A stretch of 64,000 bases of DNA, from positions 992,001 to 1,056,000 of the forward strand of contig JASISA010000019.1 in assembly GCA_031771865.1 (NCBI GenBank). The letters run 5' to 3'. The notes under the pieces are model-generated. The model was given only the letters and a program-made list of their open reading frames with translations. It ran no database searches and had not been told where the DNA came from. Origin of the DNA: Nothophaeocryptopus gaeumannii. Lineage: Eukaryota; Ascomycota; Dothideomycetes; Mycosphaerellales; Mycosphaerellaceae. Both the position numbers and the translations under genes were made by a program. Shown here piece by piece: positions 10,318 to 20,505 of this stretch (position 1 is the stretch's first letter; every line of letters begins with the position of its first letter).

Positions 10318-11201
10318 GATGTCTGTAAATGTTTCTCGGTATGATCAATGAGAGCCGTCACACAAGATGTCGAAGGAAGAAGTCGTGCAACCAGTTCGCA
10401 GCTCAAGTTACGCAACAGCAGGGAGGAAGCGAGAGATCTGGTCACAACCGGCCAAGATAAACACTCGTTCGCATCATGATCGCAGGTCCTTCCCTGACCG
10501 CATCTTCTTTGTCCACCTATGTTAGTCTGCTTCAGACTTGAGACATACATCCCAATTTGAGCCCAGAAGTACGCGCCATCTGGCACTACAGGTACCGAAT
10601 CTGCGTACTCCCGTCGGAGACTAGACGCGGAAGACTGCATGAACGTGTTTGCTGTCCAGCCACGCGAGGTCGAAGATGGGACAAGCATCGACACAGCGAG
10701 TAGAAACAGCTTGCGGTGGGTTAAAGAGAAGTTCGCAGCTCAGACACGCATTGCATGAGCGTAAGTTTGGAGATAGTTGACATATGCATGCGTGAACCGC
10801 TGCATGCATGAACTGCTGTTACTGCTCGCACACGCATGCAGGGTGTCTGTCTCATCTGCCAGACGGGACACCGAATGAATCTGAAGGTAGCACGTATTTG
10901 GCGGGACTGCCACTTGGCCCGAGAGCGTATGGTCGGTAGGCATAGGATCTGTATGAGGCTGGTGAAGGTGACTCTAGAAAAGCCAGCCCTCTCGCCAGTG
11001 TCGGAGGATGAGACTGTGGCAGTATGGCGTAATAATGCGGTGAGTACCCCGTGGTCTATGAGTGAGCCAGACTCCATTGCCTCGCGTTCATTCCAGTCGG
11101 AAGGACTCAAGGCCAGTCAAGAGGCAAAATGCATCACGTTTGGGCGTTAGACGTGCTCGCGATCCTGACCACTGAGTCTTCTCGTCAAGTAGTCGAGCTT
11201 C
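10318..11201. other. Intergenic region, no gene supported
   Basis: Nearly 0.9 kb between two minus-strand genes. Several 60-190 aa open frames overlap on both strands, none with recognisable motifs. A short TGCATGCATGAA / ACACGCATGCAG cluster near 10800-10840 is the only visible pattern. It probably includes the promoter of the Q/P/S-rich gene and the HET terminator. Confidence 0.45.
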
Positions 11202-13146
11202 TCATTCCAATATGAAGGGCCTTGTAGTCACTGTCCCGTTCTCCACCATATCTTGCGCCTCGCCATTCATGAGTCCCGGGATGCAGCAGACGTCCACCAA
11301 CATAAAGTGTTCGTCAGGTTTTGACTCACTCTTGGAAATGCGCCACAAATCTTCCAGACTTCCTTTCTCTCGCCGAGCTGTACTTTTCAAAGATCTCAGG
11401 ATGAATGGGTAAGTGCTATCAGATACGCTTGCAATTATGTCGCCAATCTGTGGTCCAGTGAAAGTATGTTCGTTGTTCGTGGGAATGGGATGCAGTCGAG
11501 GCGACTCGCATCGACAGAAACCGACGAACCCGTGTGTAGCGTAATCTTCTAAGAGTCCGAGCAGGCCCTCCAATAGTGATGCTAGTAGATCGAGATTCTG
11601 TTGGTCAAGTTTCTCAGAGAACTTCTGCGGAGCCTGCTTTTGATTGACGTCTTTGGATGTTGGACGAAAGTCTTCATCAGATAAGCTTCCGAGTTTACTG
11701 AGTACCTTACTCATGCGGACTGGTATGGTCTCGGCATAGTTTTCATAGAGCGCGCTGAAGGGCCGCAGGAGGCCTTGTCGAAGAGATAACAAATGGTCGG
11801 GATGCTTGTCTCTTCTCATAAACGATGTGAAGTGGTGTTTCTTCGGCAGAAATACCCTCATAGTCTCCAGAAGCTCTTGTCGCCGTGTGTCCAGTAGAAA
11901 GGCGCACAATCGTTGTCTGCTGCAGTACCGAGAGTCTTCTTCGAACAGCCCTCGGAAAGGTCGAATCATGGCAATTGTGTCTACCGTAACGCCTTCTATT
12001 TGAAGAAAGAGCTCGTCCGGCAGGAAAATGCTCTGGTGCGCTCTGTGCTTAGTGGGCGAAATGCTTTGTCTGCAAAAGAAAGGAATCTTGTCCACAAGTT
12101 TCAGCCCACTCGCAAGATCAATCCACCATGCATGAGGTCGCAATGGTGTACCGAGTGGCCAGTAGTTGGCCAACATGCCCAAGCGCTCTAGGCTTGACTG
12201 TAAAACGTGATACGTGGCTCTGGCAAAGACTTGGTCGGTGGACATCTGATAGTCGAGCGCAACTACGTCTTGCTCCGCTTGATTAAGCAAGTGGTAGAGT
12301 GCAAAGATGTGGTCGCGAGGGTCTGTGCAGATGCGTCCTTGGGTCTGTATCAAAAGGTTGCACAAGGTTCTTTCATCAACAGTCTGTCGTCGAATGCTGG
12401 TGACCATCGAGAGCGCTCGTAGACTGTGATCGAGAAACTTGCGCTCGTCCCGGTCGCTATCACGAGCCCTGCCAGGATCAGAGCAGAGCCTAGCCCATTC
12501 TGCTGTGAACTCTTCATATTCCATCCGAGATTCTCCAAACATAATCGTCGGTAGCTGTCTTGCTACAACGCATTCCTGGATTACCCAGAGACGACGCCAC
12601 CACAATCTGTCTGTTTGGTGAGCCAGAGATAGGGCACAAGCATGTACAGCTCCCAGAGGAGAATCCAGCGCACGTGTTTCGCCGAGCCACGCGAGCACTT
12701 CATGAGCTTTGCTGAAGGTCTCCCCCAGGAGCTTAACCTGAGCACTCTTCTCATCTTCATCATCCTGGTTGATACAGACGCTGTCGATCCATACGTACAA
12801 TGGCTCCTGCTGATGACGAATACGCTGCAGTGCTTCTTCCAGGTTCTGTCGTAAGCGGAAGGACTGGCCCTGCACCCGGATTGACATTGAGAAGCCTTCG
12901 ACATATCGGCCCCAAGAGTATGAAAGAGCCTTGTACGGAGGAGCCTCAGACCACTCGAAGATTTGAATATCGCCTTGTATGAACTGGCCGAAGTTGCCAG
13001 GCTGGAGGAGCAAGAGGCGAATGCGATCACTGAAGAGCAATCGATCGGTGTAGAACTGGCTTGAGATCAGTGGACCGAGAGATGTCCTTCTATGTGAGGC
13101 TCACAGAAGCATTTGTTCGAACGTCTGCGTCGGCAGAATGCGCCAT
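11202..13146 (-). CDS. HET-domain (heterokaryon incompatibility) protein
   Basis: HET (PF06985-type) protein of 631 aa. The long frame lacks an in-frame ATG at its start. A 49-nt intron (13104-13056, GTGAGC...GCCAG) joins it in frame to a 14-codon first exon beginning MAHSADADV at 13146. All three HET blocks are present: ALSYSWG, then EALQRIRHQQEPLYVWIDSVCINQDD, then SKAHEVLAWLGE, followed by WWRRLWVIQECVVA. The C-terminal 400 residues are the usual divergent region. HET proteins trigger incompatibility or cell death when non-self hyphae fuse, and many act as fungal NLR-like defence outputs; the partner here is unknown. No lesions are seen, unlike several neighbours. Confidence 0.9.
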
Positions 13147-13698
13147 TATAGCACCCGCTCAATGCTCAGTATGCATTGGTCGTAACTTGAGAAAGATGGT
13201 GTAGACTAATCTGATAGAATACCGGCCTCAGGTTGTTGAGCAATGTTGAACATTTAGAACTAAGAGGAACAGCGGCTGCATTTCAGCCCCAGCCTCGGCA
13301 GGCCCACACGATCAGCGTTGCACAGAGCCCCATTTTGATAGAAAGTCTGATGTCTTCAGCAGTCCTACCACGCGGGTGAACATGAGCGTCTCAAGATCTT
13401 GCAGAGTAGGAAAAGGAAAAGGAAAGGAAGCCTGCCAACAGAGGTTGATGTTCTCAAGTCTTGGCAGCGACCGGGCCGAGTCCGCGGGCCCGTGCCTTCT
13501 TGAAATGCCTATGACTTTTGCATGTGAAGTCCGAGTTTCACTCCTCAACCCTCACTTGACCTGTCTTGCATGTCTTCTGTCTTTCAGCGGAGCATATGGC
13601 GAGCTGGATCTCGTCTGAGCATACTACACAGCATTGACCTTGCCACTACCAACAAAGCAGCGATATCCGAGCCATTCTCCCACAATTTCTACGCCACG
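13147..13698. other. Spacer between HET and DUS1 genes
   Basis: About 550 bases hold the divergent 5' flanks of the HET gene and DUS1. A purine-rich GGAAAAGGAAAAGGAAAGG stretch lies near 13410. The open frame of DUS1 continues upstream to 13570 (ATGTCTTCTGTC), so part of this region could encode an N-terminal leader if that ATG is used. Confidence 0.4.
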
Positions 13699-15426
13699 AT
13701 GGCGCCCGCGAAACTCCATGGACGAGCCTTCTATGAGAGCATCGGCTCGCCCAAATACGTCGTCGCTCCCATGGTCGACCAATCCGAGTTTGCCTGGCGC
13801 ATGCTCACTCGATCGTTCCTCCCTCCCGACCTCCGAACTTCCATCCTGGCCTACTCCCCGATGCTACACGCGAAACTGTTCGCAGAAGGGCCGAAATACC
13901 GGACAGCTCATTTCGAACCTCTCAAACCGCCGCTTGCCATGCCTGATCCGCCTGACGCTGAGCATCAGAAGACGCTGAAGGACGAAGACTGGTACTTAGA
14001 TGGCAATCCAAAGATCGATCGGCCGCTGTTCGTACAATTTTGCGCAAATGATCCTGAGGCTTTCCTAAAAGCAGCCAAGATCGTAGCGCCATATTGCGAT
14101 GCTGTGGACCTCAATCTAGGCTGCCCACAAGGCATTGCGAAGAGAGGGCAATATGGTGCATTTCTGCAAGAGAACTGGGACTTGATCTACAAACTGATCC
14201 ACACGCTGTACAACAGCTTGGAGATCCCGGTGACTGCGAAGTTCAGAATACAAGAGACCAAAGAGAAGACTTTGGAGTATGCGAAGATGATACTGAGTGC
14301 TGGAGCCAGTATCATTACAGTGCATGGAAGGCAGAGACATCAGAAAGGGCATGAGACAGGTCTAGCAGACTGGAAGATACTGCGCTATCTGCGAGAACAG
14401 CTTCCGCCGGAGACGGTCATTTTCGCGAATGGCAATATTTTGCAGTACGGTGACCTGCAGCAATGTCTGGACGCGACAGGCGCGGACGGCGTGATGAGCG
14501 CTGAAGGCAATCTGTACGACCCTTCGATCTTCGCAACGCCTCCACCCGAAGGTGAGGAAGGCCGGGAGTATTGGCGCGGGCGAGATGGCAAGGGCGGGTA
14601 CCGCGCAGATGCGGTGCTGAGACGATACCTGAACATCATTCACAAATACGTGCTGGGCCAAGAGCCACCACAGCGAGCGCCGCTCTTCCTCCCATCTGAC
14701 TCAACCGGAGCTGAGGTCGAGGCAGCGAACGAAGTCAAGGAGGATGGAGTCACTGAGTCAGATGCAGCGCAGCAGGCAGGTGACAAGAGGAAGCGCGAGG
14801 ATGAGGAACATGGCCAAAAGCTGACCAAGAAGCAAAAGCGGGAAGAAGCCAAGAGGAATAAGAAGGAGAAAGGCGCAAAACCTGAGAAGTGCACAAATCC
14901 TAACCTCACAGCCATGCAGCCACACTGCTTCCACATTCTGCGAGCGCTGGTCGGAGAGCGTACCGACGTGCGAGACGCGCTCGCGCGATCAAGAGCAGGC
15001 GATATTGACGCGTACGAAAATGTACTGACGCTCACCGAGCAGGCCGTTAAGGAAGGCCTTCTTGCATACGAGAAGGATCCCTCTCACTTTGAAAAGCCTG
15101 ATGTGCCCGAGGACGAGGAGGCTGCTGATCCCGAGCTGTCTAGTACGGCAGCTGTGAGAAGATGCAAGCGACCTTACTGGGTCTGCCAGCCTCGCGTTCG
15201 TCCACTACCGCTTGAGGCCATCGAGAAAGGCAGTCTGCAGCTCAGCAAAAAGAAGATAGCGGAGCTCGAAGCTGAGAAGATCGAAAAGGCCAGGGCTGGA
15301 CTTGCCCCGGAGGGTAAGGTTGAGATTGTAGAGACTTCGACTGCCAAGAACGGCGTCACTGCTGATCACCAGTCGGCGATGGAAGAGCAGGCAGAGATAC
15401 CCAAGGAGGGCGTGGTTTGCGGATAA
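13699..15426 (+). CDS. DUS1: tRNA-dihydrouridine(16/17) synthase Dus1
   Basis: FMN- and NAD(P)H-dependent reductase that makes dihydrouridine at positions 16/17 of the tRNA D-loop. From MAPAKLHGRAFYES the protein is 575 aa, intronless. Dus landmarks are YVVAPMVDQSEFAWRML (FMN pocket), FVQFCANDPEAFLKAA, DLNLGCPQGIAKRGQYGAFL (catalytic cysteine in GCPQ), ITVHGRQRHQKG and IFANGNI. The C-terminal 250 residues are a charged extension (KRKREDEEHGQKLTKKQKREEAKRNKK, probably nuclear or nucleolar targeting) and then a conserved helical part ending in RRCKRPYWVCQPRVRP. An in-frame ATG at 13570 would add 43 residues (MSSVFQRSIWRAGSRL) that look like a mitochondrial presequence, so dual targeting is possible. 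I prefer 13699 because the upstream part ends in an acceptor-like TGTCTTTCAG. Confidence 0.93.
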   Translation: MAPAKLHGRAFYESIGSPKYVVAPMVDQSEFAWRMLTRSFLPPDLRTSILAYSPMLHAKLFAEGPKYRTAHFEPLKPPLAMPDPPDAEHQKTLKDEDWYLDGNPKIDRPLFVQFCANDPEAFLKAAKIVAPYCDAVDLNLGCPQGIAKRGQYGAFLQENWDLIYKLIHTLYNSLEIPVTAKFRIQETKEKTLEYAKMILSAGASIITVHGRQRHQKGHETGLADWKILRYLREQLPPETVIFANGNILQYGDLQQCLDATGADGVMSAEGNLYDPSIFATPPPEGEEGREYWRGRDGKGGYRADAVLRRYLNIIHKYVLGQEPPQRAPLFLPSDSTGAEVEAANEVKEDGVTESDAAQQAGDKRKREDEEHGQKLTKKQKREEAKRNKKEKGAKPEKCTNPNLTAMQPHCFHILRALVGERTDVRDALARSRAGDIDAYENVLTLTEQAVKEGLLAYEKDPSHFEKPDVPEDEEAADPELSSTAAVRRCKRPYWVCQPRVRPLPLEAIEKGSLQLSKKKIAELEAEKIEKARAGLAPEGKVEIVETSTAKNGVTADHQSAMEEQAEIPKEGVVCG

Positions 15427-15789
15427 GTCAATTTTACAGGTGTCTCTTACCTCTCCAATCTTGCAAAGATTGCTTACTTGCAGTGAGTGTCTTTTCGTAT
15501 CTCAGAGCTTTGCCAGCTGGTAATTTGCTGTCCTCAGGCTTCTCCCTGTCCTCAGGCTTGGCTGCTCACAGCGTTGGGAAGAAAGATCTCGTATACCTCA
15601 CCCACGATCACTACAGCCCCCATCAACTGTTCGTCTACACTTGCACACAGTTTCAGACACGGTCGACGATCGCAATTGCACCAGATTCAGGCGAGCGTGG
15701 CACGACATCACCAACTGGAAACTCGCGAATCAGGTATTTTCGCCTGCCATCAAAACAACAGAGGGCTTCTCGCTTCGAATAGCTTCAAC

Positions 15790-16728
15790 ATGCCGTCTAT
15801 CGTGCCCTCCGCCGGCCTCCTCGACCTTCCGAATGAACTCACGCTGAGAGTCCTGTCCGAAACCTCAGCCAGGGACCTTCAGAGCGCACGACGTGTCTGC
15901 AAGCATTTTCGCGACCTTGTCGACCTTCGCGAGAATGCCATACTGCTCATTCGGCCGGTACAGGAGCGCGCCAAGAGTGCTCTTCGAGAATCTCATCGCG
16001 CGCTGTTCCTTCGTCCCGAAGATCTGGCAAATGGAAGTGGAGCCAATTTTCTCGAGCTTATCAAGCGCCTGCTTCCTCGCCGTGGTCTATGAGTTGACTT
16101 GTCTATCAGCAATGAAATCGCCACTTACGTTGCTAGCTACTGGGTACAAGATCTAGTGCGAGTTCGGTTCGACTACCCCGAGGAAAGGGACTATACTCTG
16201 TTCATCGTAACTTGGCTGGCTGAGAGGGTCTTCGACCTACTTCTTCAACACTTCATGCCACAGTTCCGCGGCAGGCAACATTACTTCACTCCGCTCAGCG
16301 AATTTATCCCCTATGGAAACCCTGAAGCACTTGATCGTCTTACTCTATGCGGCATCTCTCTGCGGGACATGGAGCGATGGTACCACGAGATCCTCGGCCG
16401 CCCAGCATGGGTCAGACATCTGAAGATGGGTCCTCATCCTGATTTTGCGCCGCCTCTCTCACCTCTCACAAAATTTACATACTGGGACCAGAGGCGCTTC
16501 TTCGACTACAATTGGGACGACTTGATGACGACCGAGCCGGAACTCTGCAGTTCTTCTCGTCTGAGGGAGCTCTTTCTTGTTCCTCGCCTTCCTGCGGCTG
16601 TCAAATTTGAATTTGCGTACTGCGTGCGAACGGGGTGGGTGGAGCAAAAGGTCATCGGGGCGGCTCGTGGAGAGCCCATGACAGAGCTGGAGAGGGTTGC
16701 TATCGTGGAGGAGATTTATATCTTTTAG
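15790..16728 (+). pseudogene. F-box protein interrupted by an in-frame TGA
   Basis: An N-terminal F-box is clear: GLLDLPNELTLRVLSETSARDLQSARRVCKHFRDLVD. F-box proteins dock substrates onto SCF ubiquitin ligases through Skp1. The frame stops at a TGA (16090-16092) after RLLPRRGL. It then continues in the same frame for 212 codons to 16728 (ISNEIATYVASYWVQDLV... to EEIYIF), with natural coding character and the expected continuation. I find no canonical intron that removes the TGA and keeps the frame. It is either a nonsense-mutated gene, a readthrough gene or a sequence error. A truncated paralogue lies 300 bases downstream. Confidence 0.65.
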
Positions 16729-17021
16729 ACGGCGATGAATATTCCCGCGGCGAGGACACGATCTCAGGGCGCCTGGACGGGGGCTTGAACAAAGGCATTG
16801 TTAATACCTTAGGACAAGAGCTGATCGTTCACTACATTCACAGCAACTCGACACACGACACACGATGCAACACCAGCATGGTATACATCTCTTCCGCGAC
16901 TTCCCTCCCTTCTTGATTTTCTCCAACTCCGACAGACCTTGCAGCGTCCACGTCTGGAATCGATAAGACAAGACCTTCAAAACATTCTAGCCGTCACCAA
17001 CACCGAGCACCAACGCTCAGC

Positions 17022-17216
17022 ATGTCCATCAAAATTCTCGATCTCCCAACGGAGACCAAGCTCTTGATGCTTTCCAAGATACCAGCCAAAGAAATTGAGA
17101 AGGCTCGCATCGTCTGCAAGCACTTCCGCGACGTCATCGATAACCCCGGGAATTCAAGTCTCCTCGCGACTCCAGTAGGCGAGCGTGCTGCCGCCAACTT
17201 TGTCGACAAGAGATGA
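17022..17216 (+). pseudogene. Truncated F-box gene fragment
   Basis: Only 64 codons: MSIKILDLPTETKLLMLSKIP, then EKARIVCKHFRDVIDNPGN, ending NFVDKR-stop. It matches the F-box start of the gene at 15790 (shared VCKHFRD and the following leucine/PV-ER pattern) but lacks the rest of the protein. The break falls at the palindrome TTGTCGACAA (about 17200-17209). Beyond it the sequence belongs to the oppositely oriented gene ending at 17154, so the two truncated genes overlap by 63 bases. This looks like a rearrangement junction rather than a short functional gene. Confidence 0.65.
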
Positions 17217-19032
17217 TATGGAGCCTGTAGTACGGGTGATGCCGTACTTCGAGTTGAACTTCTCTGTGAAAGACTTGAGCTCACGCTTGGCCCAAGGCTT
17301 CTGCCAGCCGGCAGCCTTGACCTCCTCTCGCAAGGCGTCCTTGTGCTCGGGCTCCCAAGCATCGCGTGGATCGCGCTTGTGAGGCCAGTCTTCACGGTTT
17401 GCTTCTTGATCGCGCCACTTGTCGTTGTCGATCTTTTCTTGCTTTGTAAACCCGAAGTTCTTGGCATAGGTATACTGATACCACTTGAAGCCGTCATGCA
17501 TCCACTCTTTGTGTGGCTCTTGGACTCCATCGACTTTCGACATTGGTGCACGATCAAGCGTGATCTTCTTGCCATTCTTGACGCGAGTCTGATACATCGG
17601 CTTTATACCTGACAGGGCGGTTTGATTCATTTCGCCGGCGTTAGTCGGATCGTGTGGAAGACGGGAAATTGGATCAATGCCGTACCCCAAATCGACCAGA
17701 TCGTTGCTGCCAGCCTCTGCAGTCGGCTTTTCAGGATCAATTTTCGTGGTCGGCTCGTCGTACTCGATGATCGGCTTCGTGGGAGGGGCTGCAGCAGGCC
17801 ATGTCAGGTCCTCCTCTTCGTTCCCAGATTCCACGTAAACAATATCAATATTCTCGGTCGGATCCTCACGGTCAGGCTCAAGACCAGTGCGGCGGCGGTG
17901 CCGGATCTGCTCGATATTGTAAGGTCTAACAGGGCCGCGAATGAAGCGATAGTGCCGCGCGATGTCTCCAGCGATGTTGATGTTAGCCAATGTTTCTGAC
18001 TCCTTGTCAAACCACTGCCACGTGCCAAGGACATCGCGAGGCCTATTGTTGAGGTAGCGTCGATCAGGATGCCAAACAACACAGGGAGCCGCGGTAGTGG
18101 CGCGCGCATTGGAAGTGAAACCAGTGCGCAGCAACCCATGCTCCAGGGCGCGACCGACCTCATCGGCGGAGTGATAGCCGATTTGAGCAGCACGAAACTC
18201 GTCAAGCTCTTCAAGGAACTCCCAAACGCCATGGCCAGCAGCTTGTGTTATTGGGTTCACACTACCTCCCTTCGCTTGGGTCTTGTTGATGAGTCGGGTC
18301 CGGGCTTCCCACGACGACTTTGGCTCTTTGTCTGAGGATGGAGTGTAGGCTGGTGGCTTTACAACGTAAGAAGCCCTCTCCTGGGCTGTGGCTCTTTGCC
18401 AGGTGACATCCTTCTTCTCGATTGCAGTGCCGCCAAGACGGTCAATGTCGTGGTCCAGGAAAATTTGACCAGGATGCTTCGGTGTGAGCCAGACTCTGCT
18501 GCCTTGCGGGAGGAGCTGGACGGCTGGGAAGAGGCGCGTCAGGAGGACCTTGTCCTCTTCGGTGAGACGGTAAACGTATTTCGTATCGTCGTCGACATCA
18601 GGACTGGCCAAGACCGGAACCTTAGGCTCAACGGGGCATCGATGATGAAGATACTCCGGAGATGGGAGCTCCATGGGAAGATCGAGGTGATCGCCCTTGG
18701 AATTTGTGGGTTGGAAGGCCGGCATCGTCCAAGAACTTGTTGTAAAGCTCGAATGTATACGGCATGGGGCCGTCGGTGCTCTCCACGCGCAAGCGACGAA
18801 ACCAGCTACCGTCTGCGTTCTGTACGGCAACGAGATATGGTGGGGTGAGAAGTATGGCAGCCCGCGCCTGCTGCCCGTCGGGCGGAAAGTCGAATTCAAG
18901 GCCTTCAGGAAACGCTTGGTATCCAGGAGGCACGACGCCAGTACCATCAAGATGTCCAAATGGCATGTCGGATACAGATCGGCCATTCTCGTCAGGCTCG
19001 CCGCGGGTGCTGTTCTGATCGTGAAGCGCCAT
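17154..19032 (-). pseudogene. Family copy 1 of an unrecognised tandem protein family, frameshifted and 3'-truncated
   Basis: The coding sequence lies in two frames. From the ATG at 19032 (MALHDQNSTRGEPDENG) the first frame holds ILLTPPYLVAVQNADGSWFRRL and STDGPMPYTFELYNKFL. A second minus frame then carries the rest to 17154, starting near PMELPSPEYLHHR. The shift falls at about 18700-18760, and I find no convincing GT-AG intron there. The body matches the intact copy at 20506-22758: LFPAVQLL/LFPAVNLL, AGHGVWEFLEELDEF/AGHGVWDFLHDSD, RPRDVLGTWQ/RPRDVPGTWQ, IRHRRRTGLEPDRED/IRHRIRTGLEEGRQD, LPHDPTNAGE/LPHDPTNRGE. The shared sequence ends at SLVDK; the last 14 residues are antisense to the F-box fragment, so the original C-terminus is missing. 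No known domain. Confidence 0.65.
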
Positions 19033-19604
19033 AATGGTGAGCCTTATGCGCTTGTCTGAGGCACAAAAGCCTTGGTTCGTGGAAGCAAGTGGTTTGCGGA
19101 TCAAGAAAGAGGTGAAGTACGATCGAAGGTTGAGCGTCCGGTATGTCGCAGCTAGACAGGCGTTCGAGCAGGGGACAATCGGTGCAGGTAGAGACGCGAA
19201 CAAGAAATTCGAGGTGTCTGTTGTACGAAAGCTGAATGTTGTGGGTGGAGTGAAAGCATCGACGGCAGTGGCAGCACGGTACAGTTCGTTGCAGTTGATG
19301 CGTATAGTCAGGCCTGTAGCAGAGCTACAAAGGCGTCGAGTGCTACAGTAGAGTAAGTGAAAACTGTTTAAATGTGGAAGAGGCGCCTACGAACCGCTGG
19401 CTCGCCCCCAGCGATAGTTTCTAGCGTTGTCTCGAGGACTTGCGGGCAGCAAACATAGCCTTCGACGGCGGCGCGGAGGCCCGAGGGTGCCAGCAGGAAG
19501 TAGACGAGGTCTAAAGTGTGCAGGCGAATGTGCCAATGGGGGCGGGTGTGGGAGTTGTTGTTGGTGTGTCTGTGTAAGGTATGTACTAGTGCAGTGAAGA
19601 AGCA

Positions 19605-19694
19605 AGAAGGAGCCGCAGGCTTGAAGCGCTAGTGTCGAGGAGCCGGGACGCACAGACATCCGCTGGGAACCTAAATTTGCATGTGAAAGTCGAT
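19605..19694. repeat. Upstream segment duplicated with family copy 1 (partner at 23270-23376)
   Basis: Sequence such as ACGCACAGACATCCGCTGGG and GTGAAAGTCGA reappears with a few changes at 23270-23376 (ACGCACAGACGTCCGCCGGA, GTGAAAGTCGA). Each copy lies about 0.5-0.6 kb upstream of a family member, so the duplicated unit included 5' flank as well as gene. Confidence 0.6.
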
Positions 19695-19758
19695 TGAATG
19701 AGGCGAGGTGGGAGACTTCGTATCCTATGCCGTGGCCGTTATAGAAAAACACCCTTAC

Positions 19759-20074
19759 CTCGCGGACAGTATCGTGGACTGCCGCGAAGTCGATATAATG
19801 AGCTTTCATGTACCAGACCATCGGATCGATGATTGCTGCCAAATCGCTGTTGATCTATTACATGTGGGTTAGGTGTAGTCGTAGGAAAATGATGTAGCTA
19901 CTACTCACCCCCCTGCACAGCCATATACGCTACTTCAATGCACTTATTGACCGGCTCGGTATCGAAAAATCAGAGCATGTTCGCCGTGACCCTTTGGAAC
20001 GCTTAGCTAAGGATTAAATGCATGATATCAGGGATTGGCTCACCTTTCCTTCCAGTATCCGTCTTTGTGACCAT
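19759..20074 (-). pseudogene. Small decayed multi-exon gene fragment
   Basis: Reading the minus strand from 20074, ATGGTCACAAAGACG begins a short exon with a GTGAGC donor (20043). A second exon reads FQRVTANML, a TGA at 19972-19970, then FFDTEPVNKCIEVAYMAVQ. After a GTGAGT...TAATAG intron (19908-19855) a third reads INSDLAAIIDPMVWYMKAHY, ending at a GTAAGG donor (19758). The exons look coding, but the in-frame TGA and a phase mismatch between exons 2 and 3 mean it cannot make one protein as it stands. No family recognised. It sits between the two tandem family members. Confidence 0.35.
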
Positions 20075-20505
20075 AGTAGACGATCAACAAAAGACTTGCA
20101 ATATAAGAGCTTTTCACATCACTCAGGACCACAAGCGGAAATGAGACGGGAAGTCGGTGTCTGGTGTTTGGCCTTATTGTGCACAGAGGCTTTCTCTTCG
20201 AAGCCAGCAGTGTAATCGAATGAGCTTATCTGCGATATTCTTAGCAGAGAGAGTAGCTTCTTGTTCGAAAGCAGGCTATCTTAAGAGCGAAACAGAAAAC
20301 CGAAGGGGATGTATTGGATTTTCTCATGCATCTCTTCTAATCGTGCTACAGAATGGGGAGGACCGAAAAGACTCCCAAAAGGGAGATCGGTCCTCAAATT
20401 CATGGCAGCATCTCTCTACTATTCGTCGCAGCCTCTCTTCTTCGTATCGCATCTTTTCTGTCCTTCTCATCGCATGTTCTCTCCTCTCTTCAAAGTAGCC
20501 TGTCT

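Noticed and set aside
11202..13040. HET gene starting at the nominal 13040 start
   Set aside because: That codon is TTG. A 49-nt intron links the frame to an ATG-led first exon at 13146.
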